A stretch of 64,000 nt of DNA from Luteolibacter yonseiensis. Its GTDB lineage: Bacteria > Verrucomicrobiota > Verrucomicrobiia > Verrucomicrobiales > Akkermansiaceae. Under the pieces are notes generated by a model. The model was given only the letters and a program-made list of their open reading frames with translations. It was not told where the DNA came from and searched no databases. Location: contig NZ_JAENIK010000005.1 in NCBI RefSeq assembly GCF_016595465.1, positions 91,113-155,112 of the forward strand, given 5' to 3'. Of this stretch, positions 9,225 to 16,196 are shown piece by piece (within the stretch, counting starts at the first letter, position 1; every line of letters begins with the position of its first letter). The position numbers were made by a program, and so were the translations under genes.

Positions 9225-12062
9225 ATGGCCCTGACCCTCCTTCCTTCCATTGACGATCCCGAGACCGGAGCCGCCCCTCCGGCGGTGCTGCCGGATGCGG
9301 CGCCTGTGCCGGATTTTTCCGGACAACCGGTGAGCACCGCCGCATCCGCCGGAGTGCCGCTGACCCGGGATGAGGCGCTCGCCGCCCCGCTGCCGCCGCA
9401 GGACGCGGGGATCACGGCGGGAGCTTCCGCGCCGGTGGCGGCCCCCGAGATTCCGGACCCCGCGCTGACCCGTGACGGCATTCCGAGGGCGGATGAGAAT
9501 CCGCTGGCGAAGTCGTTCGGTGAGATCCGGTGGGATGTCATGGTGCCCGGGAGCTGGCGGGAATGGGACGAGGAGTGGTGGCGGCAGAAGGGGATCGAGA
9601 GGGATCTTTCCACCCCCGAGATGAAGGAGACCTTCGGGATCGTGCTTGATAAGAGCCTGCCACTGATGGCCGGGGATCTGGACTCCTTCGAGGATGTCGA
9701 GCGGGAGAACACCCACCGCATCGTCGATAAATTCCTGCGGGATTCCACCGGAAGGGAGGTGCCGCTCGGCGCGGATGACATCCAGCGCAAGATGCTCATC
9801 CAGGAGGCCGCCCACCGTTTCTTCGACGGACGCGGGGCGGAGAGCGAGGTGGCGTTGAAAGGGGAGATCGTCAGCGCGGCCGAGGCCGACAGGGAGCGCA
9901 CCGCGGCCGAATACAAGGCGAGGTTCGCCGTCGTGAGTCCGTTGCTCGGCGAATACATCGGCACGTCCGCCCGTGCGCAGATCCTGGCGGGCCACGATCC
10001 CGGGGTCTATGAGAAGGTGAAGGGGGAGCTCAATGAGAAATACGAGCTGCGGTCCGAGGTGGCCAACGCGCTCAAGGAAGCGGACGGTGATCCCGACCGC
10101 GCCATCTGGATGCTAAAGCAGAAGGTGGCGGAGGAGAGCAGGAAATCCAGTTCCTACCGCGATCCCTACAACCCCTTCTCCGCCCCGGCGAATCTCTCCT
10201 ACAGCCTCGCGGCGGACCGGAACGGGAAGACCATCGCGCGTCTCCAGGAGATGCAGGCGGAATTCGACCGCATGGGAATCCCTCGCGAACAGCGGGCGAA
10301 CTACATCCGGGACACGGCCAAGGCCACGGCCTGGACGAAGGATACGAACGACAACATCCGGCTGGGCTCGGACCTGCGGATTTACATCAACCCCGGCCAG
10401 GTCTTCGGGAAGAGGGAGGCAGTCGTCGCCGAGATCAACGCCTCGTCCGCGAGTCCGGACGAGAAGCACGAGGCCATCAAGCGCCTCGACCTCATGCGGG
10501 CAAACATGGCGGACAAGATGGACGAGATCCTGCGGAGGACGGATGCGACGCAGGGAGATGAATGGAAGAAGGATTTCGCCGCGGCGGTGCCGCCCGCACG
10601 GCTTGTCTATGGTTCCCCCGGCACGGAGTCCTACATCCGGTTTGTGAAGGACGGAGGTTTTTCCAACAAGGTGGATGCCCTGGACGCTTATGCGAAGTTG
10701 CAGAACGACCGGAACTATTTGTTCCGGTTCGAGGACGCCATCACGGTGGGGATCCAGACGGGCATCGTGGGAATCGCGAAGACCACGGTGGGTGCCGGGG
10801 CGGGATTGAGCGGGGTCGGCGGGATGATGGGATCGGACACGGCGAAGGAATGGTCCGCCGGGCTGGGCCGGAAGCAGATGGAGCTCGGCGACGTCATCTC
10901 CGATCTGGACAAGGCGTCCGACCTGCGGGGCAACACCGGGGAGCTGGCCGTGGCGAAGGATTTCAGCAACTCGCTGACGCAGATCCTGCCCATGCTGGCG
11001 GGCGGACAGTACGCCGCCGGGCTTGGCAAGCTCGGCAGCGTGGTCGTCGGCGGGATGGCCGTGTATGGCACCACCGCCGCGCAGGGCTACGAATCGATCA
11101 CCGGCAGCGCGCTCGAGCACGCCCGCCGGCGGAAGGGTGGGGATCTCACGGATGACGAGATCATCGGCGTGCTCGGCGATCGCCGGGTGCAGGCGGGAGC
11201 CTTCGTCAACGCCATCCAGAGCGCGGCCCTGGCGAAGCTGATGCCCGGCGGCACCGAGCGCGCCGCCCTCGGCAGGCTGCATGGCACCACCCTCAGGGAC
11301 ATCCTTTCACGCGGCGGCGAAGGACTTTTCAGGGACCCCGCCTTCCGCAAGGAAATGGGACAGCTGGCGAAAAACATCTTCGCGGATGCCAGCGACGAGG
11401 CGATCGAGGGATTCCTCAACACCGCCACCGAGCACCTGGTCCGCGCCGGCACACTGGACCAGGACGTGAGGCTCGGCGACCTGCTCCAGGACGCCGCCTA
11501 CTCGACCCTCTTCGACGGACCCACCGGCGGCCTACTGCCGCAGGTGCGGCATGGAGGGAAGTTTTACCAAAATATTTCTGATCTCAAACGCTTTCCGGGT
11601 GCGGAGGTGAGGGAGGAGAACGGAATATTTGTGTTGGATTATCCAGATATCGTAGCATTTTCGCCGAGTATCAACGGCATGCTCACAGAGAATGGCACAC
11701 TGATCTTCGGCATCAAAACCCCCGAAAAAGACTCTCCTGTGAGAGGAGCTGATATGTTCAATAGAATGATCACCCATTTTGGAGACCGGGTTAAATCTAT
11801 CCAGGGCCAATGGTATGAATACGATTCGGAAAACCCCGACAGAAGATCGAATTTATACACTTTCAACAAGTTTATCAAGGAAGGTAAGATTCCGGAAGAG
11901 GCTGCATTGCTTACTTTTACCGGGAAAATGGCAGGTCGCAACGGCTTTAAAGATGTCAAAATTCTTGAATCGCGGGGAAAAAAGGGGGAGTATACCAGAG
12001 TCAAAGTCGAATTTAAAAAACGTTATGAGAACCACTCCAGCAGAAATCAGAGAGCTCTTTGA
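9225..12062 (+). CDS. Ejection protein 1 (gp16 position) with polymorphic-toxin-like C-terminal tip
   Basis: Encodes 945 aa from ATG 9225 (MALTLLPSIDD); ejection protein 2 starts alike (MALTFLLPTDD), which decides the start over the upstream in-frame ATG at 9141. After a Pro/Ala-rich lead, segments such as RDLSTPEM, EVPLGADDIQRK, FFDGRGAESE and ATAWTKD have counterparts in ejection protein 2. A Gly/Ala-rich hydrophobic stretch at about 510-635 could insert in a membrane. The core ends at GPTGGLLPQVRHGGKF (about 765). The remaining 170 residues are AT-richer and read like known toxin tips (FNRMITHFGDRVKSIQGQW, EEAALLTFTGKMAGRNGF). The end overlaps a likely immunity gene by 38 bases. Delivery and toxicity are inferred. 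Confidence 0.7.
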   Translation: MALTLLPSIDDPETGAAPPAVLPDAAPVPDFSGQPVSTAASAGVPLTRDEALAAPLPPQDAGITAGASAPVAAPEIPDPALTRDGIPRADENPLAKSFGEIRWDVMVPGSWREWDEEWWRQKGIERDLSTPEMKETFGIVLDKSLPLMAGDLDSFEDVERENTHRIVDKFLRDSTGREVPLGADDIQRKMLIQEAAHRFFDGRGAESEVALKGEIVSAAEADRERTAAEYKARFAVVSPLLGEYIGTSARAQILAGHDPGVYEKVKGELNEKYELRSEVANALKEADGDPDRAIWMLKQKVAEESRKSSSYRDPYNPFSAPANLSYSLAADRNGKTIARLQEMQAEFDRMGIPREQRANYIRDTAKATAWTKDTNDNIRLGSDLRIYINPGQVFGKREAVVAEINASSASPDEKHEAIKRLDLMRANMADKMDEILRRTDATQGDEWKKDFAAAVPPARLVYGSPGTESYIRFVKDGGFSNKVDALDAYAKLQNDRNYLFRFEDAITVGIQTGIVGIAKTTVGAGAGLSGVGGMMGSDTAKEWSAGLGRKQMELGDVISDLDKASDLRGNTGELAVAKDFSNSLTQILPMLAGGQYAAGLGKLGSVVVGGMAVYGTTAAQGYESITGSALEHARRRKGGDLTDDEIIGVLGDRRVQAGAFVNAIQSAALAKLMPGGTERAALGRLHGTTLRDILSRGGEGLFRDPAFRKEMGQLAKNIFADASDEAIEGFLNTATEHLVRAGTLDQDVRLGDLLQDAAYSTLFDGPTGGLLPQVRHGGKFYQNISDLKRFPGAEVREENGIFVLDYPDIVAFSPSINGMLTENGTLIFGIKTPEKDSPVRGADMFNRMITHFGDRVKSIQGQWYEYDSENPDRRSNLYTFNKFIKEGKIPEEAALLTFTGKMAGRNGFKDVKILESRGKKGEYTRVKVEFKKRYENHSSRNQRAL

Positions 12063-12288
12063 TAAATCGCAGTCCTGGCCGGATGTTTTTCGTGCTCTGC
12101 TTGCGCAAATGCACCCAGAAAATAGGACGTATGTTCATCTGATGGCCCAGCTTTTGAGATCCTGCGACATCGATTACAATCTCCTTCATGAACTCCAGTG
12201 TTGGAACGGGTTTGGTGGAAATGCAGGTTATACGGATGAAGAACTCTCACAGGTAGTGAGTGGCAGGATCGCTCTAAAGGTGGGATAG
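12025..12288 (+). CDS. Probable immunity protein for the ejection-protein-1 tip
   Basis: Encodes 87 aa from ATG 12025 (MRTTPAEIRELF), which lies inside the 3' end of the toxin tip in another frame. It is small, acidic to neutral and helical, with no signal peptide. A close paralog is encoded at 15439, also preceded by a relic of the same toxin 3' end, which argues that toxin tail and small gene travel together. The overlap suggests coupled translation, as in many toxin-immunity pairs. Not recognised as a named immunity family; the role is inferred from context. Confidence 0.65.
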   Translation: MRTTPAEIRELFDKSQSWPDVFRALLAQMHPENRTYVHLMAQLLRSCDIDYNLLHELQCWNGFGGNAGYTDEELSQVVSGRIALKVG

Positions 12289-12339
12289 CAAGGGCCGTGG
12301 CGACGACGGGTGGTTTCTGATTTTGACGCCAAAGCCTGA

Positions 12340-12507
12340 TTCAACAGAAACCACGCCGACCAGCTCAAGCAGGCCGAGGAAGCTGCCTTCGCGAAAGCCA
12401 GGGAATCCGGCGTCGTCAATACCGACGAGGTCCGTCCGTTCCTCCCTGGCTACGCTGACGCGGCCCCCTTCACACGGGACAACGATTACCATCAGGCGGC
12501 CAGCGGG
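12340..12507 (+). pseudogene. Start-less 5' extension of the first zeta domain
   Basis: The frame of the downstream zeta ORF stays open from 12340, just after a TGA at 12337-12339. It encodes FNRNHADQLKQAEEAAFAKA followed by ...VVNTDEVRPFLPGYADAA, which matches the natural N terminus of zeta-type toxin domains (compare KVISTDLPRKLLPVFAE before the second domain). No ATG or GTG start is available before 12508, so this looks like a displaced toxin tip cut away from its carrier protein. Confidence 0.55.
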
Positions 12508-14298
12508 ATGAACGACCGTGTACTGGCGAGGATGCTCGCCGAGCCGTCAAGAACCGGCGTCGTCACCGTGCTCGCCGGAGGAGGTGGCAGCGGCAAGTCC
12601 ACCGCTTCCGCGGCTTTCGTTCCGGAGTCGGACTTCACCTTCGACACCACGCTCTCCAGTCCCTATTGGGCTGGGAAACTTCAGGAGCAGATCCGCGCGA
12701 GCGGCAGGGAAATGGATGTGGTTTATGTCCACCGCCGCTTCCCGCTCGCGGTGGACAACATGGTCCGCCGTTATCTCAAAGACGAGGCGGACGGGAAGGT
12801 GGGGAGAATCGTGCCACTGCCTGTCGCGCTTTCCGCGCACATGGGCGCACAGGAAACGATTCTTGGTATGAAGGATGTCTCCATCACCATCGTTGATAAC
12901 AATGGAAAGTTTGGAAAGTCTTATGAGATAACACTGGAAGATCTGGCCAAGGATCGTTATATAAACACATATGAACAAGACACCAGAGGAGAAAGAGGCG
13001 GCGAGGAAGCTGCGCGCGGCGGCACTGATCCGAAACCTGAACGAGGGAGCTACCAGGGACGCATTGATAACGGACAAGATCATCGAGGAGTTGGACCGGA
13101 AGCACGCCTTGAAAATGAAGGCCGACAGATCATTGAAGACTACCGCCGGCGAGGACGGCTGACCGATACCGCGGCCGACGCCTTCCTAGGGAGTTTTGCA
13201 GGTGACCCGCGCGGCACGGTCGTTGTTCCGGAGCAGGCGTTCCATGATCAGCAGCACTCGGAAAGTCCGCCTGACGGTCCCGTCATCACCATCAACTCTC
13301 CGCCGAGTCCTCCAGGGAATCCGTTCCGCGGGACCGATGGCTCCCTGGCGATCAAACCCCGGTTTCATGCGGACAGCGATCCTGATCTCGCTGCGAAAGA
13401 AGGCGAGTTCATTGGAATCCTCAACCGCCCGGTCGAGGAGGTGGATGCCGACTACAATGCCATTTCGGACGAGCACGAAAGCAGCCATGGAGGAAAGGTC
13501 ATCAGCACCGATCTTCCGCGCAAGCTCCTTCCCGTCTTCGCCGAAAGCAAGGAAGGCCGGAAGCGGTACACCTCGGTGACCACCGCCGGAGCCCGCGCTT
13601 ACGGTCGGGATCGCCTCTGGCGTGAGATCAACAACCGCGGCGATCGGAGGAAGCTCATGTTCACCGCTGGCGGCATCGCCGCCGGGAAAAGTTCCGTTGT
13701 CACCAAGGAGGTCATCGACGCACAGGATCTTGTCTATGATGCGACGCTGCGGGAAACGGATTGGGCGATAAGCAACATTGAGAAGGCCATCGAGCAAGGC
13801 TGGGAGGTTCAAATCGTCTATGTCCAGCGCCCCATCGGCCTGGCTCTGGATGGAGCGGCCGACAGGGCTGGAAAGCAGGGACGTTCGTTCCCGCTCGCCG
13901 ATCTTCCCGCCGCCCACGGAGACGCGCAGCGCAGCATCATTGAAATCGCCAAACGATTCGAAGACAACCAGGCGGTGCAAGTCCAGTTGTGGATGAACGC
14001 CGGCACACGGGGGGAGGAACCTACCCCAATGTCGCTGTCCCAACTTGACAAAGGAGGTGAATATTCATATGAACACATCAATGCCACTGACACCGGAAGA
14101 ACGACAAGCTTGGTCCGAGGCGACCAAGAAGGGGGTGATCAACGCCTTCCAGAATCTGGGAGCGCCTCCGAAAGAGGAGCAGTCATCGACGCCTACCGAA
14201 AAGCACTCGGAAACCCGGACCTCTCCCACGAAGTCCTTTCCGGACTCGCCGGAAAAGACGAGGAGCTCCGGCGAATCCTGAAGGAAAGCGGGAGATAG
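12508..14298 (+). CDS. Tandem double zeta-toxin (P-loop kinase) ORF, orphan cassette
   Basis: Encodes 596 aa from the first in-frame ATG. Two zeta-type domains follow one another: Walker A GGGGSGKST near residue 25 and AGGIAAGKSS near residue 390. Each is followed by a DTTL/DATL acceptor-type motif and a VVYVHRRFPLA / QIVYVQRPIGLA strand. Zeta toxins phosphorylate UDP-N-acetylglucosamine and block wall synthesis. Each domain ends in a segment overlapped by a small out-of-frame ORF (12971, 14069). The natural N terminus of domain 1 lies upstream without a start codon, so expression as a stand-alone protein is doubtful; it may be a reservoir of swappable tips. Domain identity is firm. Confidence 0.75.
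   Translation: MNDRVLARMLAEPSRTGVVTVLAGGGGSGKSTASAAFVPESDFTFDTTLSSPYWAGKLQEQIRASGREMDVVYVHRRFPLAVDNMVRRYLKDEADGKVGRIVPLPVALSAHMGAQETILGMKDVSITIVDNNGKFGKSYEITLEDLAKDRYINTYEQDTRGERGGEEAARGGTDPKPERGSYQGRIDNGQDHRGVGPEARLENEGRQIIEDYRRRGRLTDTAADAFLGSFAGDPRGTVVVPEQAFHDQQHSESPPDGPVITINSPPSPPGNPFRGTDGSLAIKPRFHADSDPDLAAKEGEFIGILNRPVEEVDADYNAISDEHESSHGGKVISTDLPRKLLPVFAESKEGRKRYTSVTTAGARAYGRDRLWREINNRGDRRKLMFTAGGIAAGKSSVVTKEVIDAQDLVYDATLRETDWAISNIEKAIEQGWEVQIVYVQRPIGLALDGAADRAGKQGRSFPLADLPAAHGDAQRSIIEIAKRFEDNQAVQVQLWMNAGTRGEEPTPMSLSQLDKGGEYSYEHINATDTGRTTSLVRGDQEGGDQRLPESGSASERGAVIDAYRKALGNPDLSHEVLSGLAGKDEELRRILKESGR
12971..13162 (+). CDS. Embedded small ORF, candidate zeta antitoxin 1
   Basis: A 63-residue frame (MNKTPEEKEAARKLRAAALI...) lies +1 to the end of zeta domain 1. 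It reads like a charged amphipathic helical protein, whereas the zeta frame over the same DNA is Gly/Arg-rich and less protein-like at first. Epsilon-type and related antitoxins are small helical proteins. The ORF at 14069 has the same relative frame and place at the end of domain 2. No good ribosome site precedes this copy. Dual coding or gene remodelling is possible. Confidence 0.4.
   Translation: MNKTPEEKEAARKLRAAALIRNLNEGATRDALITDKIIEELDRKHALKMKADRSLKTTAGEDG
14051..14060 (+). promoter_or_regulatory. Strong Shine-Dalgarno sequence inside the zeta ORF
   Basis: AAGGAGGTGA ends 8 bases before ATG 14069. It is the clearest ribosome binding site noticed in this phage region, where most genes have weak or no such site, and it points to an out-of-frame start within the zeta coding sequence. 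Confidence 0.65.
14069..14281 (+). CDS. Embedded small ORF, candidate zeta antitoxin 2
   Basis: A 70-residue frame (MNTSMPLTPEERQAWSEATK...) is +1 to the end of zeta domain 2 and starts right after a near-perfect Shine-Dalgarno sequence. The N-terminal half looks like a helical domain; the C-terminal half is Ser/Thr/Pro/Lys-rich and probably disordered. Its place mirrors that of the ORF at 12971. Together these suggest a cognate antitoxin whose start overlaps the toxin's end. Function is inferred. Confidence 0.5.
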   Translation: MNTSMPLTPEERQAWSEATKKGVINAFQNLGAPPKEEQSSTPTEKHSETRTSPTKSFPDSPEKTRSSGES

Positions 14299-14325
14299 GA
14301 TTTTACGGTCCAGCCTGTCCTTTCC

Positions 14326-15315
14326 ATGAAGAAATACGATGTCATCGGCGATATCCACGGCCATGCGGTGGAGTTGGGATCGTTGTTGGAGAAACTCGGC
14401 TACCGGCGGAACGTGGCGGGGACCTATATGCCGCCTGAGGCGGACAGGATCACGGTTTTCACGGGTGATTATATCGATCGCGGCGGAGAGAATTTTGAAG
14501 TCATCAGGACGGTGCGGGATATGGTCTCCGCCGGCCACGCCCACGCCATCATGGGAAACCATGACCTGAATGCCGTGCTTTTCCATACCCTTCACCCCGA
14601 CTCCGAAACAGGGGAGATGAAGCCGCTGCGCAAGCATGACCTCTATCACACGCGGCTGCACCAGACATTCATCGATGAGCTGGAGCGGGATCCTGAATCA
14701 GGTGAGGAAAACCTCGGTTGGCTCAAGTCCCTGCCCATCTGCCTGGAGCGGGATGGCTTGCGCTTCGTCCACGCGATGTGGGACCAAGCCGCGCTGGACC
14801 ACCTCCGCGCGGACGGCCTGTTGAATGCGGATGGCACCCTTCACCCGGATCACTGGCATGAACTCGCCATGAAGGGCACGCCCGGCTGCGACGCCGTCGA
14901 TCTGCTGACGAAGGGACAGAAAATCGACCTGCCTCCGGGCGTGGAATTCATCAATGCCGATGGCCACACCCGCGGGGAAGCCCGGCTGAAGTGGTGGGCG
15001 GACGCCGGAGATGCCGGTCTGATGCTGTACCAGGCCGTATTGGGTGTTCCAGCCGAGGCCATGCCGGACATTCCCGCGCCCGAGGTGGTCAAGGATCGCA
15101 TGCGCCAGCTCCAGGACACCCGGGGCACGGTCGTCTTCTTCGGCCATTACTGGATGAGCGGCGAATACCCCACGGTGGAAACGGAACGGGCGATCTGTCT
15201 GGACCAGAGCGTGGCGAAGGACGGTTATCTGGCGGCCGCCACCGTCACGGTGGAAGATGGGAAAGTGCTTGAGATGAGCTTCCACTCCGTGAAAGCGAGA
15301 CCCGCCGCAAGGTGA
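14326..15315 (+). CDS. PPP-family metallophosphoesterase
   Basis: Encodes 329 aa. The three PPP signatures are intact: GDIHGH near residue 8, GDYIDRG near residue 46 and GNHDLN near residue 75, with a later FGHYW that can supply another metal ligand. The family includes ApaH/PrpE-type Np4A hydrolases and Ser/Thr protein phosphatases and binds two metals. The gene starts 27 bases after the zeta ORF and precedes an immunity paralog, so it sits inside the toxin-cassette region. A second such enzyme is at 33216. Whether it counters the kinase-like toxins or is unrelated cargo is unknown. Confidence 0.8.
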   Translation: MKKYDVIGDIHGHAVELGSLLEKLGYRRNVAGTYMPPEADRITVFTGDYIDRGGENFEVIRTVRDMVSAGHAHAIMGNHDLNAVLFHTLHPDSETGEMKPLRKHDLYHTRLHQTFIDELERDPESGEENLGWLKSLPICLERDGLRFVHAMWDQAALDHLRADGLLNADGTLHPDHWHELAMKGTPGCDAVDLLTKGQKIDLPPGVEFINADGHTRGEARLKWWADAGDAGLMLYQAVLGVPAEAMPDIPAPEVVKDRMRQLQDTRGTVVFFGHYWMSGEYPTVETERAICLDQSVAKDGYLAAATVTVEDGKVLEMSFHSVKARPAAR

Positions 15316-15438
15316 AAGTGCCTTAACGGGCATGGAGGAGGATTCGTCGGCACGGATCCGATTTCGAGAAAGCTGAAATCCTTGATTCGAACGGTGAGCC
15401 GGGCAATATCCCGCCGTCAAAGTCGGATTCCAAAAGCC

Positions 15439-15705
15439 ATGATTGAAACCACTCCCTCCGAAATCAGAGAGCTGTATGGCAAATCGAATTCCTGGCCGGA
15501 GGTATTCCGCGCGCTCCTCTCACAGATGCATCCGGGCAATAGGACCTATCTGCATCTGATGAATGAATTTCTCGTGTCTTGTGATATCGATTATCGTCTC
15601 CTGAATGAGATCCAGCGATGGAGCCACTTCACAGGGGATGCCGGCTACACGGATGAGGAGCTTTCACAGATCATGAGTGACAGAATCGAACCTAAAGCAG
15701 GATAG
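15439..15705 (+). CDS. Orphan immunity-like protein, paralog of the 12025 product
   Basis: Encodes 88 aa (MIETTPSEIRELYGKSNSWP...), matching the 12025 product along its whole length with shared blocks SEIREL, SWP.VFRALL.QMHP.NRTY.HLM and GYTDEELSQ. ATG 15439 is chosen because it aligns with that start; an in-frame ATG at 15382 gives an unrelated lead. The 70 bases upstream still resemble the toxin 3' end (encoding EILDSNGEPG where the intact tip has KILESRGKKG), so the toxin body has been lost or replaced. It probably gives immunity to related toxins. Confidence 0.6.
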   Translation: MIETTPSEIRELYGKSNSWPEVFRALLSQMHPGNRTYLHLMNEFLVSCDIDYRLLNEIQRWSHFTGDAGYTDEELSQIMSDRIEPKAG

Positions 15706-15790
15706 CAGGAATCGTGGTGGTGAACGAGTCCCGGTTGAAGTCAAAGCCCGGACATTTTCGTTGAAACAATCCGCATGTGGAATCTTCTGC

Positions 15791-15842
15791 GGCGGGGCCA
15801 CCGGTGGCCTGCTGCCGCAGGCGCGGCATGAAGGGAGGTTTC
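15791..15842 (+). pseudogene. Relic of the ejection-protein core/tip junction
   Basis: This stretch encodes GGATGGLLPQARHEGRF, nearly the same DNA as the core end of ejection protein 1 at 11517-11569 (GPTGGLLPQVRHGGKF). No intact reading frame continues into a recognisable tip. The surrounding 15706-16086 holds only short frames I could not assign. It marks a recombination scar at the junction where tips are exchanged. Confidence 0.6.
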
Positions 15843-16091
15843 ATGAGTGTGACATTGGCATATCTCTGGAAACCGGAATACAACGGATCCGCTGTAGAAG
15901 GAAATAGGTGGACGGCTGGAACTCCAGAACAACCCCGGCGAGTGGACTCATTCGGACCACGGGGTGGTGTCTGGCTTGACGCGGAGTTCCGCGCATGCGG
16001 TTCCGGCATTTAGATAGGGACATCTTTCGTATGCCCGGAAGACGCCCTGAAGGGCTGGACTACGAACGGAAGAGCATCCCGAATTAAAATG

Positions 16092-16150
16092 GGGAGCACG
16101 TCAAATCAATTTGGATTTACGGGGTGGTGCGGTTTTGGTAAAAGGGCGGG
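16092..16150 (+). promoter_or_regulatory. Conserved phage leader/promoter-like element, copy 1
   Basis: GGGAGCACGTCAAATCA at 16092-16108 is repeated exactly at 34384-34400, with further similarity downstream (a TTTACGG block, then GGTAAAA). It lies about 90 bases before the start of ejection protein 2. A GGGCGGG/CCCGCCC hairpin follows at about 16145-16165. T7-type phage promoters also end in a GGGA initiation run, so a phage RNA polymerase start site is a reasonable guess. Confidence 0.5.
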
Positions 16151-16196
16151 GATGTCTCCCGCCCGGCGGGGGGATTTCAATTTCCTTTCCCCTATC

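Noticed and set aside
7087..9345. 752-residue minus-strand frame opposite the gp15-like gene
   Set aside because: Arg/Leu/His-rich composition of an antisense frame; no motif, and the plus strand is coding in order.
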